Of a stretch of DNA of 64,000 nucleotides, positions 1 through 8,929 are shown in pieces. Source of the stretch: Planctomycetaceae bacterium (GTDB lineage: Bacteria; Planctomycetota; Planctomycetia; Pirellulales; Pirellulaceae); NCBI GenBank assembly GCA_027487485.1, contig JAIYDN010000008.1:60034-124033 (forward strand), written 5' to 3'. Numbering within the stretch: the stretch's first letter is position 1; every line of letters starts with the position of its first letter. The position numbers were made by a program, and so were the translations under genes. The notes beneath the pieces were generated by a model. It did not search any database, was not told where the DNA came from, and saw only the letters and a program-made list of their open reading frames with translations.

Positions 1-1
1 A

Positions 2-967
2 CGTTCGATGGTTGGCCAAGGGAGCGGCGTCCTTGTCGACGCTCGAGGACACATCTTGACGAACTACCATGTAATCAATGATGAAGGGAGCCGATTGAGT
101 ACGAAAGGCAGGATCCAGGTCGCGTTGCCGGACGAACGGGTGTGCAAAGCGGAACTGATCGGATTCGATTCCGTGCGTGATTTAGCAGTTCTGAAGATTG
201 AAGCGGATGGACTGTTTCCGATTGTTTGGGGGGATAGCGAACAGATGGAGGTCGGGGCGCCCGTTTGGGCCGTTGGAAGTCCCTTTGGTCTATCCGGATC
301 GATCACCTTTGGAATCCTTAGCGGGAAACATCGATTGGACTTGACTGGCACAAGCTATGACGAGCAGCGAATTCCAAGAAAGGATCGGCACATCTCGGCT
401 CGTTATAGCGATTTGATGCAAAGTGACGTCGCCGTCAATCCTGGCAATAGCGGCGGGCCATTAGTGAACAGCCGCGGTGAATTGGTTGGCATCAATACGG
501 CGATCATTGGCGAGGCGTACCGTGGGGTCAGTTTTTCGATCCCAAGCAGCATTGCCAAGGTTGTCTTTGAACAGATTTTAGAGTCTGGTCGCATGAGTCG
601 TGGTTGGCTGGGTGTCGAGTTGGTTCGCGTCACTGAATGGAAGCGTGAGCAAGCCGAGCAGCTTGCACTTGCAATCGGAAGCGAACCCGACGAAGTCGAA
701 TTTGATCTCGCGAAAGAGAAAGCGAAAGAACCAGTGCGGGGAGCTGTGGTGCGACGCATTGTTTCGGAAGATTCGCCAGCGGCAGTGGCCGGCTTGCAGC
801 TTGGCGATCATATTATTCAGTTCAATGAAAAGCCAGTCAAAGGTGTCGAGGACTTGATCTTTGAGATCAGTAAGTCCCCTGTTGGAAGCAAAATCAAGTT
901 ATTGATTCATCGTGACGAAGAAACTCAATCGATAGAAGTCGTGATTGGCGAACGCCCGGCTAATTAA
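2..967 (+). CDS. HtrA/DegP-type serine protease with PDZ domain (5' end outside window)
   Basis: The frame is open to the left edge, and the first in-window Met (base 8) lies inside the protease fold, so the start and any export signal are outside. Counting from that Met, the catalytic triad is visible: His21 in TNYHV, Asp58 in RDLAVLKI and Ser148 in NPGNSGGPL. One PDZ domain follows at about residues 235-315 (GAVVRRIVSEDSPAAVAGL, then GDHIIQFN). DegP/DegS-like proteases act in the periplasm or at the membrane on misfolded proteins. A single PDZ near the C-terminus is closer to DegS or small HtrA forms than to two-PDZ DegP, but the missing N-terminus prevents a firm choice. A repeat array begins directly after the stop. 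Confidence 0.93.
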   Translation, partial: RSMVGQGSGVLVDARGHILTNYHVINDEGSRLSTKGRIQVALPDERVCKAELIGFDSVRDLAVLKIEADGLFPIVWGDSEQMEVGAPVWAVGSPFGLSGSITFGILSGKHRLDLTGTSYDEQRIPRKDRHISARYSDLMQSDVAVNPGNSGGPLVNSRGELVGINTAIIGEAYRGVSFSIPSSIAKVVFEQILESGRMSRGWLGVELVRVTEWKREQAEQLALAIGSEPDEVEFDLAKEKAKEPVRGAVVRRIVSEDSPAAVAGLQLGDHIIQFNEKPVKGVEDLIFEISKSPVGSKIKLLIHRDEETQSIEVVIGERPAN

Positions 968-968
968 T

Positions 969-1274
969 CGCCACAGAACACACTGAAAAAAAACATGGTT
1001 TCTGACGCACTGATTTCCGTGTGTTCAGTGTGTTCCGTGGTTCTAAAATCAGTTCTTGCTGGATGGTTTCTTTGACCACCGAATACACGGAACACACAGA
1101 AAAACAGCCGATGTTTCTGACGCTCTGATTTCAGTGTGTTCGGTGTGTTCCGTGGTTCAAAAATCGGTTCTGTCTTGGGTGGTTTCTTTTACCACCGAAA
1201 ACACGGAACACACGGAAGAACAGCCGAGGGGGATGACGTCCTGATTTCTGTGTGTTCCGAGTACTCCGTGGTTC
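969..1274. repeat. Three tandem copies of a ~116-bp palindromic intergenic repeat
   Basis: Copies lie at about 969-1043, 1075-1158 and 1191-1274. Each has a left arm like ACCACCGAATACACGGAACA and a right arm like TGTGTTCCGTGTGTTCCGTGG. The arms of copy 2 (1075-1101 and 1130-1156) are imperfect inverted repeats matching at most of 27 positions. The linker between copies (AAATCGGTTCT and a GGTTTCTTT stretch) is also conserved, so the period is about 115-116 bp. The same family recurs at the right end of the window (63877-64000). The arms could fold into long hairpins and might end transcription of the protease gene. Short frames reading through the arms give NTEHTEE-type peptides and are not genes. 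Confidence 0.85.
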
Positions 1275-1434
1275 CTTGAGCTGTTTTTGGGCAAGAGAGT
1301 CGGTAAAGATAACGAAACGGACGTTTGGCATCGCTTTTCGTTCAGGTGTGGCACTACAATGCGGGTTGCAACGATATTTGTAGCTGAACTTGACGCCACA
1401 ACTTTGCCTCGATTCCTCTTCCTGAAAAGTCTGC

Positions 1435-2457
1435 ATGTCCAAAACACTATCACCGTCCGAGCAAGATTACGCCAACTCAGGCTGGTTACAGGCCTTAATG
1501 GGGATGAACGACCCAGTCATCCAACAAGCTCGACTGAGCACGAAGAAGCATTTGGACTGGATCGATACTTTGTGCAGTTTGACCACGATTCGCGAAAAAG
1601 CTGACTCGCTTGAGTCGTCGATGGAATCGCTTTGGAAGTATGGCTGTGAAAATGATTTGAAGTGGTTGCTGACTTTGATTCCCGCAACTCAGCTTGATTG
1701 GCTATTGGACAGCACGGATGAATTCACCATTCAGCAGACGGTCGCGCCCGATGTGAGCGATGCGAAAGCGTGGGCTTGCGCCATGGGGATTCACGATTGG
1801 TCCACGCAAGTGACCATGCGCATTTTGAGTGGTGACTTTGTCAGCTGGCAGCGTCGCGTTGCTCGGCAAGGGGCAAACGCTCCTGTGGGCTTCACGATGG
1901 AATCGTCCGCGAAGGCAATGATGGAACTAAAGACCACAGCCTCTTGGAAAGCCAATCAATGGGTGGATGGCGTTTGGACTTTTTCGATCGATGGACAATC
2001 CACAATGGTTCACTCTGTGGAAGAGCCGATTCAGGTCGCGCGACCTGACTGGAAGGTGACCGAAGAAAATGCAATTCTATCGATTCAAGCGGCTGACGAA
2101 CGATTTCAAAAACTTCGAAAGCAATCTACCGGCAGCGCAATCCCGCAAGGAGATTGGGCGGCTTGGTGTGAATCGGTACCGTCCTTGGAGCCGTTGCATC
2201 AAGCCGTACTGGGCGGGCGGGACATGAATCTTACGTCGCCTTTTCGAGGCATTTGGGCAACGGTTTGGCCGATCATTTATTGCCGCAGGAAGCGTTTGAA
2301 GCGAGGGACGTGTGGGTTGGTAGATGTTCGCCAAAAGCTAGATTGCTGTTTTCAGGCTGACCCGAAATTGGTGACCTGGCTGCTTGTGTTCGGCGATTTG
2401 CTTTGCCAAGCTCAAGTGGGTGATGGTTTGGGGATCGCCGCCAAGTTCAAGTCTTAG
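1435..2457 (+). CDS. Hypothetical protein, 340 aa
   Basis: I do not recognise this protein. It has no signal peptide, no clear membrane segment and no catalytic motif that I can name. It is rich in Trp (for example WLQAL, WIDTL, WLLTL) and in the first half looks like a helical, cytosolic protein. The last 90 residues contain a basic Cys/Arg-rich patch (YCRRKRLKRGTCG). The ATG at 1435 is the first in frame, about 160 bp after the repeat array. Its TAG overlaps the TAA of the convergent membrane-protein gene within the tetranucleotide TTAG, so there is no room for a terminator between them. Confidence 0.6.
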   Translation: MSKTLSPSEQDYANSGWLQALMGMNDPVIQQARLSTKKHLDWIDTLCSLTTIREKADSLESSMESLWKYGCENDLKWLLTLIPATQLDWLLDSTDEFTIQQTVAPDVSDAKAWACAMGIHDWSTQVTMRILSGDFVSWQRRVARQGANAPVGFTMESSAKAMMELKTTASWKANQWVDGVWTFSIDGQSTMVHSVEEPIQVARPDWKVTEENAILSIQAADERFQKLRKQSTGSAIPQGDWAAWCESVPSLEPLHQAVLGGRDMNLTSPFRGIWATVWPIIYCRRKRLKRGTCGLVDVRQKLDCCFQADPKLVTWLLVFGDLLCQAQVGDGLGIAAKFKS

Positions 2458-3110
2458 TCTGGTTCAAACAGGATTGCCAATTCCTTTTTCAGGCGAGGCA
2501 AATCTTGTGCGACCATGGCAGCGCTGATTCCGAAAAGAATAAGGCTAAGTGCAAGCCAGCGAAATGCTTCGGCCTTTTGAGTCGTAGCGTTTGGTTTTAG
2601 GTTATTTGCTATCAGCTTTTCCATGGTATACCATCCCATTGGGTTTTGAGATCGGCCGATAGCTTCGAGTGAAGCGGTCTTGCCCCCCCCCGCTTTTTCG
2701 ATGCTTGCTCGCAGGCCCAGCGATGGAACTTCCAACATGTCTTTCCCCCAAGATGCTTCCATCTGTTCGAGCGATAAAGCATCTTGAACGGTTTTCTTGA
2801 GTTCTTCCGAATCCTGGCCGTAGACGATCAATTTGAACTTGGAGTTCAAGGCAATCAGCATGATCACAAAGAAATAAAGTGCGAACAGGACACCCCAAAC
2901 CCAAGGTCCCAAAATGGCATACGCGGCTCTTGGGAAAAAGAGCTCGATAGGCCCGATAGCGACAAGCCCCATCATTGCCATTGCCAAAAGAAAAAAATCG
3001 GTAGCACCGCTGAGAAGTGTTGGGCGTGATCGCAAACGTATCAGGCCCAATACTTGGAAGTAAGCGGCCAAGGGGAGAATGGCTACCGAAAGGCGAATAA
3101 GATCAAGCAT
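2454..3110 (-). CDS. Hypothetical multi-pass membrane protein, 218 aa
   Basis: The open frame extends upstream to 3287, but that part is read in another phase by nrnA. The ATG at 3110 overlaps the nrnA stop (ATGCTTGA), so translation is probably coupled and this start is preferred. Three hydrophobic segments occupy roughly residues 3-24, 33-55 and 62-87. A soluble loop of about 100 residues follows (KFKLIVYGQDSEELKK onward), then a final membrane segment near residues 190-207 and a short charged tail. I do not recognise the family. Its position suggests it is co-expressed with the oligoribonuclease. Confidence 0.65.
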   Translation of the reverse strand: MLDLIRLSVAILPLAAYFQVLGLIRLRSRPTLLSGATDFFLLAMAMMGLVAIGPIELFFPRAAYAILGPWVWGVLFALYFFVIMLIALNSKFKLIVYGQDSEELKKTVQDALSLEQMEASWGKDMLEVPSLGLRASIEKAGGGKTASLEAIGRSQNPMGWYTMEKLIANNLKPNATTQKAEAFRWLALSLILFGISAAMVAQDLPRLKKELAILFEPD

Positions 3111-4101
3111 GGACAGGTTTGTTCGCCAAAGCGGCTCGCAGAGCTTGAAGGACGCGATTCTGGAGCTCACCAAACTCGGCTTCGACGAAGGCACCAGCCG
3201 CAGCGCGATGCCCTCCGCCGCCGAATTGTCGAGCCAGTTCGTTGCAATCGACGTGGCAACGGGATCGGAAGCTGATCTTAAAGCCACCCCGAAGTTGTTC
3301 GATCATGATGAACGCGACCTTAGTTCCTTCGATTGCCAGGGCTAAGTTGATCGCATCTTCGGTGTCGCTAGGTAGAGCTCCTGATTCGGTGAAGTCCTCT
3401 TTCTTGACGAAGGTGTGTATCAGTTGGCCGTTCATTTCTGTTTGAACGCGCGACAGGATTCGACCTCGTAGCCGCACGCGTCCGACGGTGTCGCGTTCGT
3501 AAAGGTCGCCATAAATAGCTGAGGGCGAAGCGCCGCAATCCACCAGTTCAGCAATAATACGATAGGTGTCGCTGGTGGTGGAAGCGAATCGGAACCATCC
3601 GGTGTCGGTTGCGATGGCTGCATAAAGGGCCATTGCCATCGGTTTCGTGATTTTAACCCCGGCTTTTTGAGCAAGCAGAGCCACCAAATGGCCGGTCGCT
3701 TCCGCACTGGTGTCTTTGAAAAACTGGGCGCCTAAGTCGTCTTCACCGACATGGTGATCGATGACGATTTTTGTGCCAGTCCATCGACGCAATACGTCGG
3801 CCATTGGCCCCAACTGCGCCCATGCACTGGTGTCCAAGATGATTAAGCAGTCCCCTTCCACGTCCTCGGCATCTATATGCTCACTAATCACTTGGATACT
3901 TTGGGAAGGGTCCAGGAAGCCAAGGATGGGTGGAGTTTGGTGCCCGTTGACGATTGTGACTTTCTTCCCCATAGCCTGCAGGATGCCAACCATTCCAAGT
4001 TCGCTACCTAGCGCATCACAATCAGGCCGAATATGGCTTGTGAGAACAAACCTTTCATGCTTGCGAATAATTGAAATAAGGGTATCCCAATCTAAATTCA
4101 T
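3103..4101 (-). CDS. nrnA: DHH/DHHA1 phosphoesterase, NrnA-like oligoribonuclease / pAp phosphatase
   Basis: DHH-family motifs appear in order: His23, Asp27 and Asp29 in SHIRPDCDALGS; Asp90 in LIILDTS; the signature Asp115-His116-His117 in VIDHHVG; a later Asp in AIATDTGWFRFAS; and GGGHRAAAGA of the DHHA1 domain near residues 290-300. Length (332 aa) matches bacterial NrnA, which degrades 2-5-nt RNAs and dephosphorylates 3'-phosphoadenosine 5'-phosphate in the cytoplasm. The oligo-RNA versus pAp preference cannot be read from sequence. The gene overlaps the downstream membrane-protein gene by 8 nt and is divergent from pabB across 206 bp in which I see no distinctive element. Confidence 0.88.
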   Translation of the reverse strand: MNLDWDTLISIIRKHERFVLTSHIRPDCDALGSELGMVGILQAMGKKVTIVNGHQTPPILGFLDPSQSIQVISEHIDAEDVEGDCLIILDTSAWAQLGPMADVLRRWTGTKIVIDHHVGEDDLGAQFFKDTSAEATGHLVALLAQKAGVKITKPMAMALYAAIATDTGWFRFASTTSDTYRIIAELVDCGASPSAIYGDLYERDTVGRVRLRGRILSRVQTEMNGQLIHTFVKKEDFTESGALPSDTEDAINLALAIEGTKVAFIMIEQLRGGFKISFRSRCHVDCNELARQFGGGGHRAAAGAFVEAEFGELQNRVLQALRAALANKPVHA

Positions 4102-4307
4102 CGATAGAACATTTCGTTGCGAGGGGTGCGGGGAAAAGACTTTACGCTAGGATTATAGCCATGAATTGAAAAGTCGAGGTGGTCGTAGGCGATTCTTCAA
4201 AGCCGGATTGACCGAAAATCTACAATTTGAAGGTGCCGATCGGCGACACAATAGTGGATCATCCGAAAGAAGATCGGCAAACCCAATCTATCCGAATAAC
4301 CTGTTGA

Positions 4308-5777
4308 ATGATTGATTTTCCTACTGCTCCTCACGTTGAATTGCTGCCGTCTTGGCTCGGACCGCTCGAGGTCTTTGACCGCATCGGACATTTTCCTTAC
4401 TGTTTATGGCTGGATAGCGCGTTATCCGGGGATTTGCAAACTCGATTCAGTTTTTTCGCCGTCGATCCTATCGAAGTGCTTTCGGTCGACCGCGTGGTTG
4501 CCGATCCGCTCGCGAAACTGGAAGATTGGATGAGCCGGTACAAGTCGGTGACAGTACCGGGCTTACCTCCGTTTCAAGGTGGAGCAGCGGGCTTTATGGG
4601 GTATGAGCTCGGCCGCTGTTTCGAGCGCATTGCGTCTGCAAAGCACAATGAGTTTGGTTTGCCACTAGCCGTGCTGGGGCTTTATGACGTTGTTTTCGCG
4701 TGGGATCATGACACGGACCAAGGGTGGATTATCTCGCAAGGGTTCGCGGAAAGTACCGATGAAGCCTTGCGAATGGATCTGGCAAAAAAGCGGTGTCGTT
4801 TTTTCTTGGAGCAGTTATTGGCTCCGAACGAATCCAGCCAAGAATCAGAAAAAGCAATGCGTCGAGATGTGCCATTCACCGCGTTTCGTCCGCATGCGAT
4901 GGCGCATGGGCTGACTGCGCCGCAGTTTGAAACAAGGTTAGGGGGTGGTTGGCTTGGCAATTTTGATGGACAGGGGTTTCGCGATGCGGTCAGCAAGGCT
5001 CGCGAATACATTTTTGCCGGTGACATCTTTCAAGTGAATTTGGCGCAGAGGTTGTTGTGCCCTGCCCGCTGTGACTCTCGAAGCCTGTATCGGAAACTGC
5101 GCAAAGTGAATGCGGCTCCATTCGCTGGTTTTTTTGATTTCGGCTCGGCTCAGATTGTGAGTGCTTCGCCGGAACGGTTCTTGCATGTAAAGGATCGTTG
5201 GATTGAGACGCGTCCTATCAAGGGAACTCGTCGACGCAGTGGCCAGGAGGAGCTCGATCGCGCAATTGGTGTCGAACTGAAGCACAGCGCTAAAGATCGT
5301 TCCGAGAACATCATGATTGTTGATCTGTTACGAAACGACTTGTCGCGAGTGTGCGATGCGGAATCCTTGCAGGTCACTCAGCTTTGCGATTTAGAAGCCT
5401 ATCCCTATGTCTTGCATTTAGTGAGCGCCATTCGAGCTCGGCTTCGGAACGATGCAAGCCTATCGGACTTGGTGGGAGCTACGTTTCCAGGGGGAAGCAT
5501 CACGGGTGCACCCAAGATCCGTGCGATGGAGATCATTGCAGAGCTGGAACCGACGGTACGCGGCCCCTACTGCGGTTCGATGGGGTACTTCGGGAGCGAC
5601 GGAAGTATGGACTGGAACATACTTATCCGAACGTTGACAGCCTCGCGCGGATGGTGGCAATTCCAAGTTGGAGGCGGCATTGTGGCGGATAGTGATCCAG
5701 CCGCCGAAGAAGAAGAAACTTGGACCAAGGCCGCAGGCTTAGTTGCAGCCATTCACGCATCGTTAGAAGGTCAGTAG
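4308..5777 (+). CDS. pabB: Aminodeoxychorismate synthase component I
   Basis: This chorismate-utilising enzyme (489 aa) would make 4-amino-4-deoxychorismate for folate from chorismate and ammonia supplied by a glutaminase subunit not seen here. It has an N-terminal TrpE/PabB domain and a C-terminal chorismate-binding domain with DIFQVNLAQRL, ENIMIVDLLRNDLSRVC, FPGGSITGAPKIRAMEII and CGSMGYFG. Lys305 in TRPIKGTRRR is the PabB-type lysine; anthranilate synthase TrpE normally has Ala there (PIAGT). This favours PabB over TrpE. A small direct repeat separates it from convergent flgE. Confidence 0.9.
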   Translation: MIDFPTAPHVELLPSWLGPLEVFDRIGHFPYCLWLDSALSGDLQTRFSFFAVDPIEVLSVDRVVADPLAKLEDWMSRYKSVTVPGLPPFQGGAAGFMGYELGRCFERIASAKHNEFGLPLAVLGLYDVVFAWDHDTDQGWIISQGFAESTDEALRMDLAKKRCRFFLEQLLAPNESSQESEKAMRRDVPFTAFRPHAMAHGLTAPQFETRLGGGWLGNFDGQGFRDAVSKAREYIFAGDIFQVNLAQRLLCPARCDSRSLYRKLRKVNAAPFAGFFDFGSAQIVSASPERFLHVKDRWIETRPIKGTRRRSGQEELDRAIGVELKHSAKDRSENIMIVDLLRNDLSRVCDAESLQVTQLCDLEAYPYVLHLVSAIRARLRNDASLSDLVGATFPGGSITGAPKIRAMEIIAELEPTVRGPYCGSMGYFGSDGSMDWNILIRTLTASRGWWQFQVGGGIVADSDPAAEEEETWTKAAGLVAAIHASLEGQ

Positions 5778-5781
5778 CACG

Positions 5782-5815
5782 CTACCGGTTATCGTCTTCT
5801 ACCGGTTACCGTCTT
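5782..5815. repeat. Two tandem 17-bp direct repeats reaching into the flgE stop codon
   Basis: CTACCGGTTATCGTCTT (5782-5798) is followed at once by CTACCGGTTACCGTCTT (5799-5815), one mismatch in 17. The second copy covers two bases of the flgE stop codon (5814-5816). The array fills the whole gap between convergent pabB and flgE. There is no hairpin with a T-run, so it is not an obvious terminator. Confidence 0.8.
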
Positions 5816-8252
5816 ATCGTCGCAGATTGAGCAGTTCGTCGAACAGCTGTTGCGTTGCAGTGATAACTCGTGCGTTACTTCGGTATTGAGTGCTCGCCAA
5901 TACCAGCGTCACCAAGTCACCACCGACGTCTGTATTGGAAAGCTCCAAAGCACCTGCGGAAATAGTACCAAGACCATTTTCGGAAGGTCTGCCTTCGATG
6001 GGCAAGCCGGTGTTGATCCCTTGAGCAAACAGGTTCTGACCACGTTGTTCCAAACCACCTGGGTTGGAGAAGCGTGCGAGTCGAATTTGACCCAAGTCTC
6101 GCGAGATACCGTTGGAGAACACTCCTCGAACCGTTCCGTCTTCACCGATGACGTAGCTGGTTAGAACTCCCGGCGGCGAGCCGTCTTGACGGGATGCAGC
6201 CAACGAAGCTCGTTCGGCAGCCAAGCCCGAAAGGTTGTTGAAGTCCAAGTTGAATTGCAAAGGCTTGGTACTTGGTAATCCGAACCGATCGACTGCCACT
6301 CGCGAATTGGTGGATGAAACAAAGTTTCCATTCCCGTCGAATCGAATGAGGCCTGTTCCTACAGCGATCTGTTTCGAACCTCGCACGGAGTTATCGGCAC
6401 TGTCGGCGTACCAGCGATAGATCGTTTGTTGATCGTTCCGCTCTTCCAGAGTTGCCGTCAAACGCATCCGAATCGGCAGACCGAGAGAATCGTAAGCAAT
6501 AAAGTCGGTAACGGCGCTTTGCCCCTTGGCGTCTTGAACAGATCCGAAGTTTAAGTTCGGATTGGTGACAGTGCCGTTAGTGTCTCGAATTCGAAAGCTC
6601 GTCAAATCGATCGATACTTCATTATCTTTTCCTGTGTTGCTTACAAACCGGATTGCTCCGTCGCTGAAGTAGCTGTTAGGCAACAAGGTTCCCGATTCGC
6701 CGGTAATTAAGTTTTTGGAGGCGGCGACTGGATTGTTCGCGTCTCCACTGTCACTTACGATCCCGAGCGATTCCTTCATGAAATTGGTAAGGTCTTGAAT
6801 GGTCGACTGCTGGGTGATGGTGAAAGATTGTTCCTGAAGCAATCTGGCACCTTTTCGAGCCTTAAAGGTAAGCTCTCCTTCTACAAAAGGGTTGCTATAC
6901 TCCAAGCCATCGCGAGTGGTTACATCAACCAGTTTCGTATTGCTTGAAATCCTGGGACCGTCCAAATCCACCTTTTTGTTGCCAACAGTCGAAAGGTTGC
7001 TAATCTCAGCGTCAGTTCTGCTGTCGGTGTAAGCGACTCCGGGCGCAACGGTGTCCACTAGGTAAAACGTGTTTGGATCGTTCGAAAGGTTTCGATAAAT
7101 GCGAATCTGATCGTATGCTGGGAAATCAGCGGTATTGGCTGGTACCGGCGGAGTCGGGAAGTCAGATAATATGACTCGCCCGTTTGCAACGTTTTGAGGT
7201 CCGAGCAGTGGCGATGGACGGGATTCAGGTTCACCTGCTTTGTAGTAGGTCACCATATAAGAATAGTTGCCAACCAGCCCAGTTGAATTCAAAGCCGTCG
7301 TTGAGGTAGCTGGATTGTTGTCCACAAACGTTGAGCCAGCAGCGCCACTGCCAACTTGAAAGAAATCATTTCCGCCAGGTGCCGTTCGGTAAACTCGCAT
7401 TTGCGAATACTGGGTGTTGGCAGCAGGAAGATTGAGCGAGATGCTGCCGTTGGCACCCGGTACTGTAACGTTGAGCGCTGCGGTAGGCATGCTTTCTTTT
7501 CCCGACGTATCGACGTACGTGAATCGGTACTGGTAAACGGCACCTGCCGCGTGAGTTCCCCCACCACCCTGGGAATGGGTGACGTTGACGCCAGTCAGCG
7601 TAGGTGGAGTTGAACCCAGAACTTCGATATTGGTGCTGGCAGGCCTTGGGACGGTATCGTTGCCCAGAACACGGCTTTGAATAACGCCGGCAACGTCTGC
7701 AATGTCTCCTTGTGCTGTCAATGTCCCTTGAAGGGTAACGTCTGAAGTTGACTTAGCAACCGCCTCGCTACCAAGAGGGATTTTCATCGGAGCAACTTGC
7801 GTTGTCTGCAGATTAAACTGCTCGTCGATTCCAAATCCTAGCAGTCGGTTACCCGTTGAAGTGACCAATTCGTTTTGGCTATTAAGCTTGAAGATTCCGT
7901 TCCGAGTGTAGAGCTTTTCTCCCTGCCCGCCTTGAACCTGGAAGAAGCCATCCCCTTGAATTGCGAGATCAGAGGGGGAGGAACTAATTTCCACAGTCCC
8001 TTGGCGAAAGTTTGGATTGATGGCAGCAACCGACACCCCAAGGCCTGTCTGCCTAGGGTTGGTTCCACCGTTATCCAGGGTTGGAGATGCACCCAAAGAA
8101 AGGGTTTGCAAAAACTGGGATGCAAAAACAACTTCCGACGACTTGAATCCAACTGTTTGGGAGTTGGCTAAGTTATTGCCCAGAACATCAATCTGCGCTT
8201 CCGCAGCATTCATTCCGGTCAACGCAGTACTAAGTGACGAAGCTAAGCCCAT
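5814..8252 (-). CDS. flgE: Flagellar hook protein FlgE with large internal insertion
   Basis: The N-terminus (MGLASSLSTALTGMNAAEAQ, then LGNNLANSQTVGFKSSE) and C-terminus (ALELSNTDVGGDLVTLVLAS, ending ATQQLFDELLNLRR) are the conserved axial coiled-coil segments of FlgE, which polymerises outside the cell into the hook. The flgE_core region IQGDGFFQVQGG is present. At 812 aa it is about twice the roughly 400 aa of enterobacterial FlgE. The extra sequence lies at about residues 190-430 and holds two related segments of about 80-90 residues, each with a YxYxxTY...ES..P start and an (M/I)R(V/I)YR motif, resembling beta-sandwich repeats. It follows flgD by 83 bp and is probably in the same transcript. 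Confidence 0.93.
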   Translation of the reverse strand: MGLASSLSTALTGMNAAEAQIDVLGNNLANSQTVGFKSSEVVFASQFLQTLSLGASPTLDNGGTNPRQTGLGVSVAAINPNFRQGTVEISSSPSDLAIQGDGFFQVQGGQGEKLYTRNGIFKLNSQNELVTSTGNRLLGFGIDEQFNLQTTQVAPMKIPLGSEAVAKSTSDVTLQGTLTAQGDIADVAGVIQSRVLGNDTVPRPASTNIEVLGSTPPTLTGVNVTHSQGGGGTHAAGAVYQYRFTYVDTSGKESMPTAALNVTVPGANGSISLNLPAANTQYSQMRVYRTAPGGNDFFQVGSGAAGSTFVDNNPATSTTALNSTGLVGNYSYMVTYYKAGEPESRPSPLLGPQNVANGRVILSDFPTPPVPANTADFPAYDQIRIYRNLSNDPNTFYLVDTVAPGVAYTDSRTDAEISNLSTVGNKKVDLDGPRISSNTKLVDVTTRDGLEYSNPFVEGELTFKARKGARLLQEQSFTITQQSTIQDLTNFMKESLGIVSDSGDANNPVAASKNLITGESGTLLPNSYFSDGAIRFVSNTGKDNEVSIDLTSFRIRDTNGTVTNPNLNFGSVQDAKGQSAVTDFIAYDSLGLPIRMRLTATLEERNDQQTIYRWYADSADNSVRGSKQIAVGTGLIRFDGNGNFVSSTNSRVAVDRFGLPSTKPLQFNLDFNNLSGLAAERASLAASRQDGSPPGVLTSYVIGEDGTVRGVFSNGISRDLGQIRLARFSNPGGLEQRGQNLFAQGINTGLPIEGRPSENGLGTISAGALELSNTDVGGDLVTLVLASTQYRSNARVITATQQLFDELLNLRR

Positions 8253-8335
8253 TTGCTATCTGCCTTTGCGAACCAGTTGAGAAAACATTCCCTTGTTCGC
8301 AAGAAGGCGACTTGAGCCATCTTTATGCAAGCATA

Positions 8336-8800
8336 CTAACTTGCCTCAACGGTCTTTTCGACAATCTCGCGAACATTTTTGATATCGACAATTTTGTCTC
8401 CGACATGAACCTGGACCTGGCGCTTCGTACGATCTTTTTCGTCAATCTTGATGGAAACGCTCGTAACCTCCCCGTCTATCTCACTTGCCTGAGTATCCAA
8501 ACCCTTTACAGTCTTCCCAATTAGACTGCTGGCGGTGGTCAGTTCTTGGGTATTGGAGAATGATTTCAGCGTACTGACCAATTGGTCGCTCGAGCTGATA
8601 CTGCGCAGTTCGCCTACTTGTTGTAGAAGCGCAGCATTGTCCGTTGGATTCAATGGATCTTGGTTTTGCAAATCGGTAATCATCAAGTTTAAGAATTGAT
8701 TCAAATCAATATCGTTCAATCCATTCCCTTGAAGGGAATTGGCTGCGGAGCTTGTCGGAGTGCTTGTGGACGATTGAAATGCATTGTTGACACGTGTCAT
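8336..8800 (-). CDS. flgD: Flagellar hook assembly protein FlgD
   Basis: FlgD caps the growing hook. The characteristic N-terminal block is present: LNQFLNLMITDLQNQDPLNP, then TDNAALLQQVGELRSISSSD at about residues 35-75. The C-terminal half is short (154 aa in total, against about 220-230 in enterobacteria), so the FlgD tudor/FN3 region is reduced to a small beta-rich tail. The ATG at 8800 is preceded by AAGGGG about 8 nt upstream, a good ribosome-binding site. It is the first of two flagellar genes here; the rest of the flagellar regulon is outside the window. Confidence 0.9.
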   Translation of the reverse strand: MTRVNNAFQSSTSTPTSSAANSLQGNGLNDIDLNQFLNLMITDLQNQDPLNPTDNAALLQQVGELRSISSSDQLVSTLKSFSNTQELTTASSLIGKTVKGLDTQASEIDGEVTSVSIKIDEKDRTKRQVQVHVGDKIVDIKNVREIVEKTVEAS

Positions 8801-8929
8801 GTGATATACCCCTTATAGATCCAAAATGCCAGCATTGTCAGGTTACCGCGAGAACCAATGCAACTACAATGCTGTCCGTTAACAGCCTGATCGTAGTCCT
8901 TGTCGTTGCACTATGGAAATAGCAATCGT

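Noticed and set aside
1056..1244. 62-aa frame with an NTEHTEE peptide
   Set aside because: It is a translation of the palindromic repeat arms, with no start signal or domain.
969..1274. CRISPR-like array
   Set aside because: Copies are palindromic and about 84 bp long, the linkers between them are themselves conserved, and no cas gene is present.
4308..5777. Anthranilate synthase TrpE instead of PabB
   Set aside because: The PIKGT lysine is the PabB form; TrpE normally has PIAGT.
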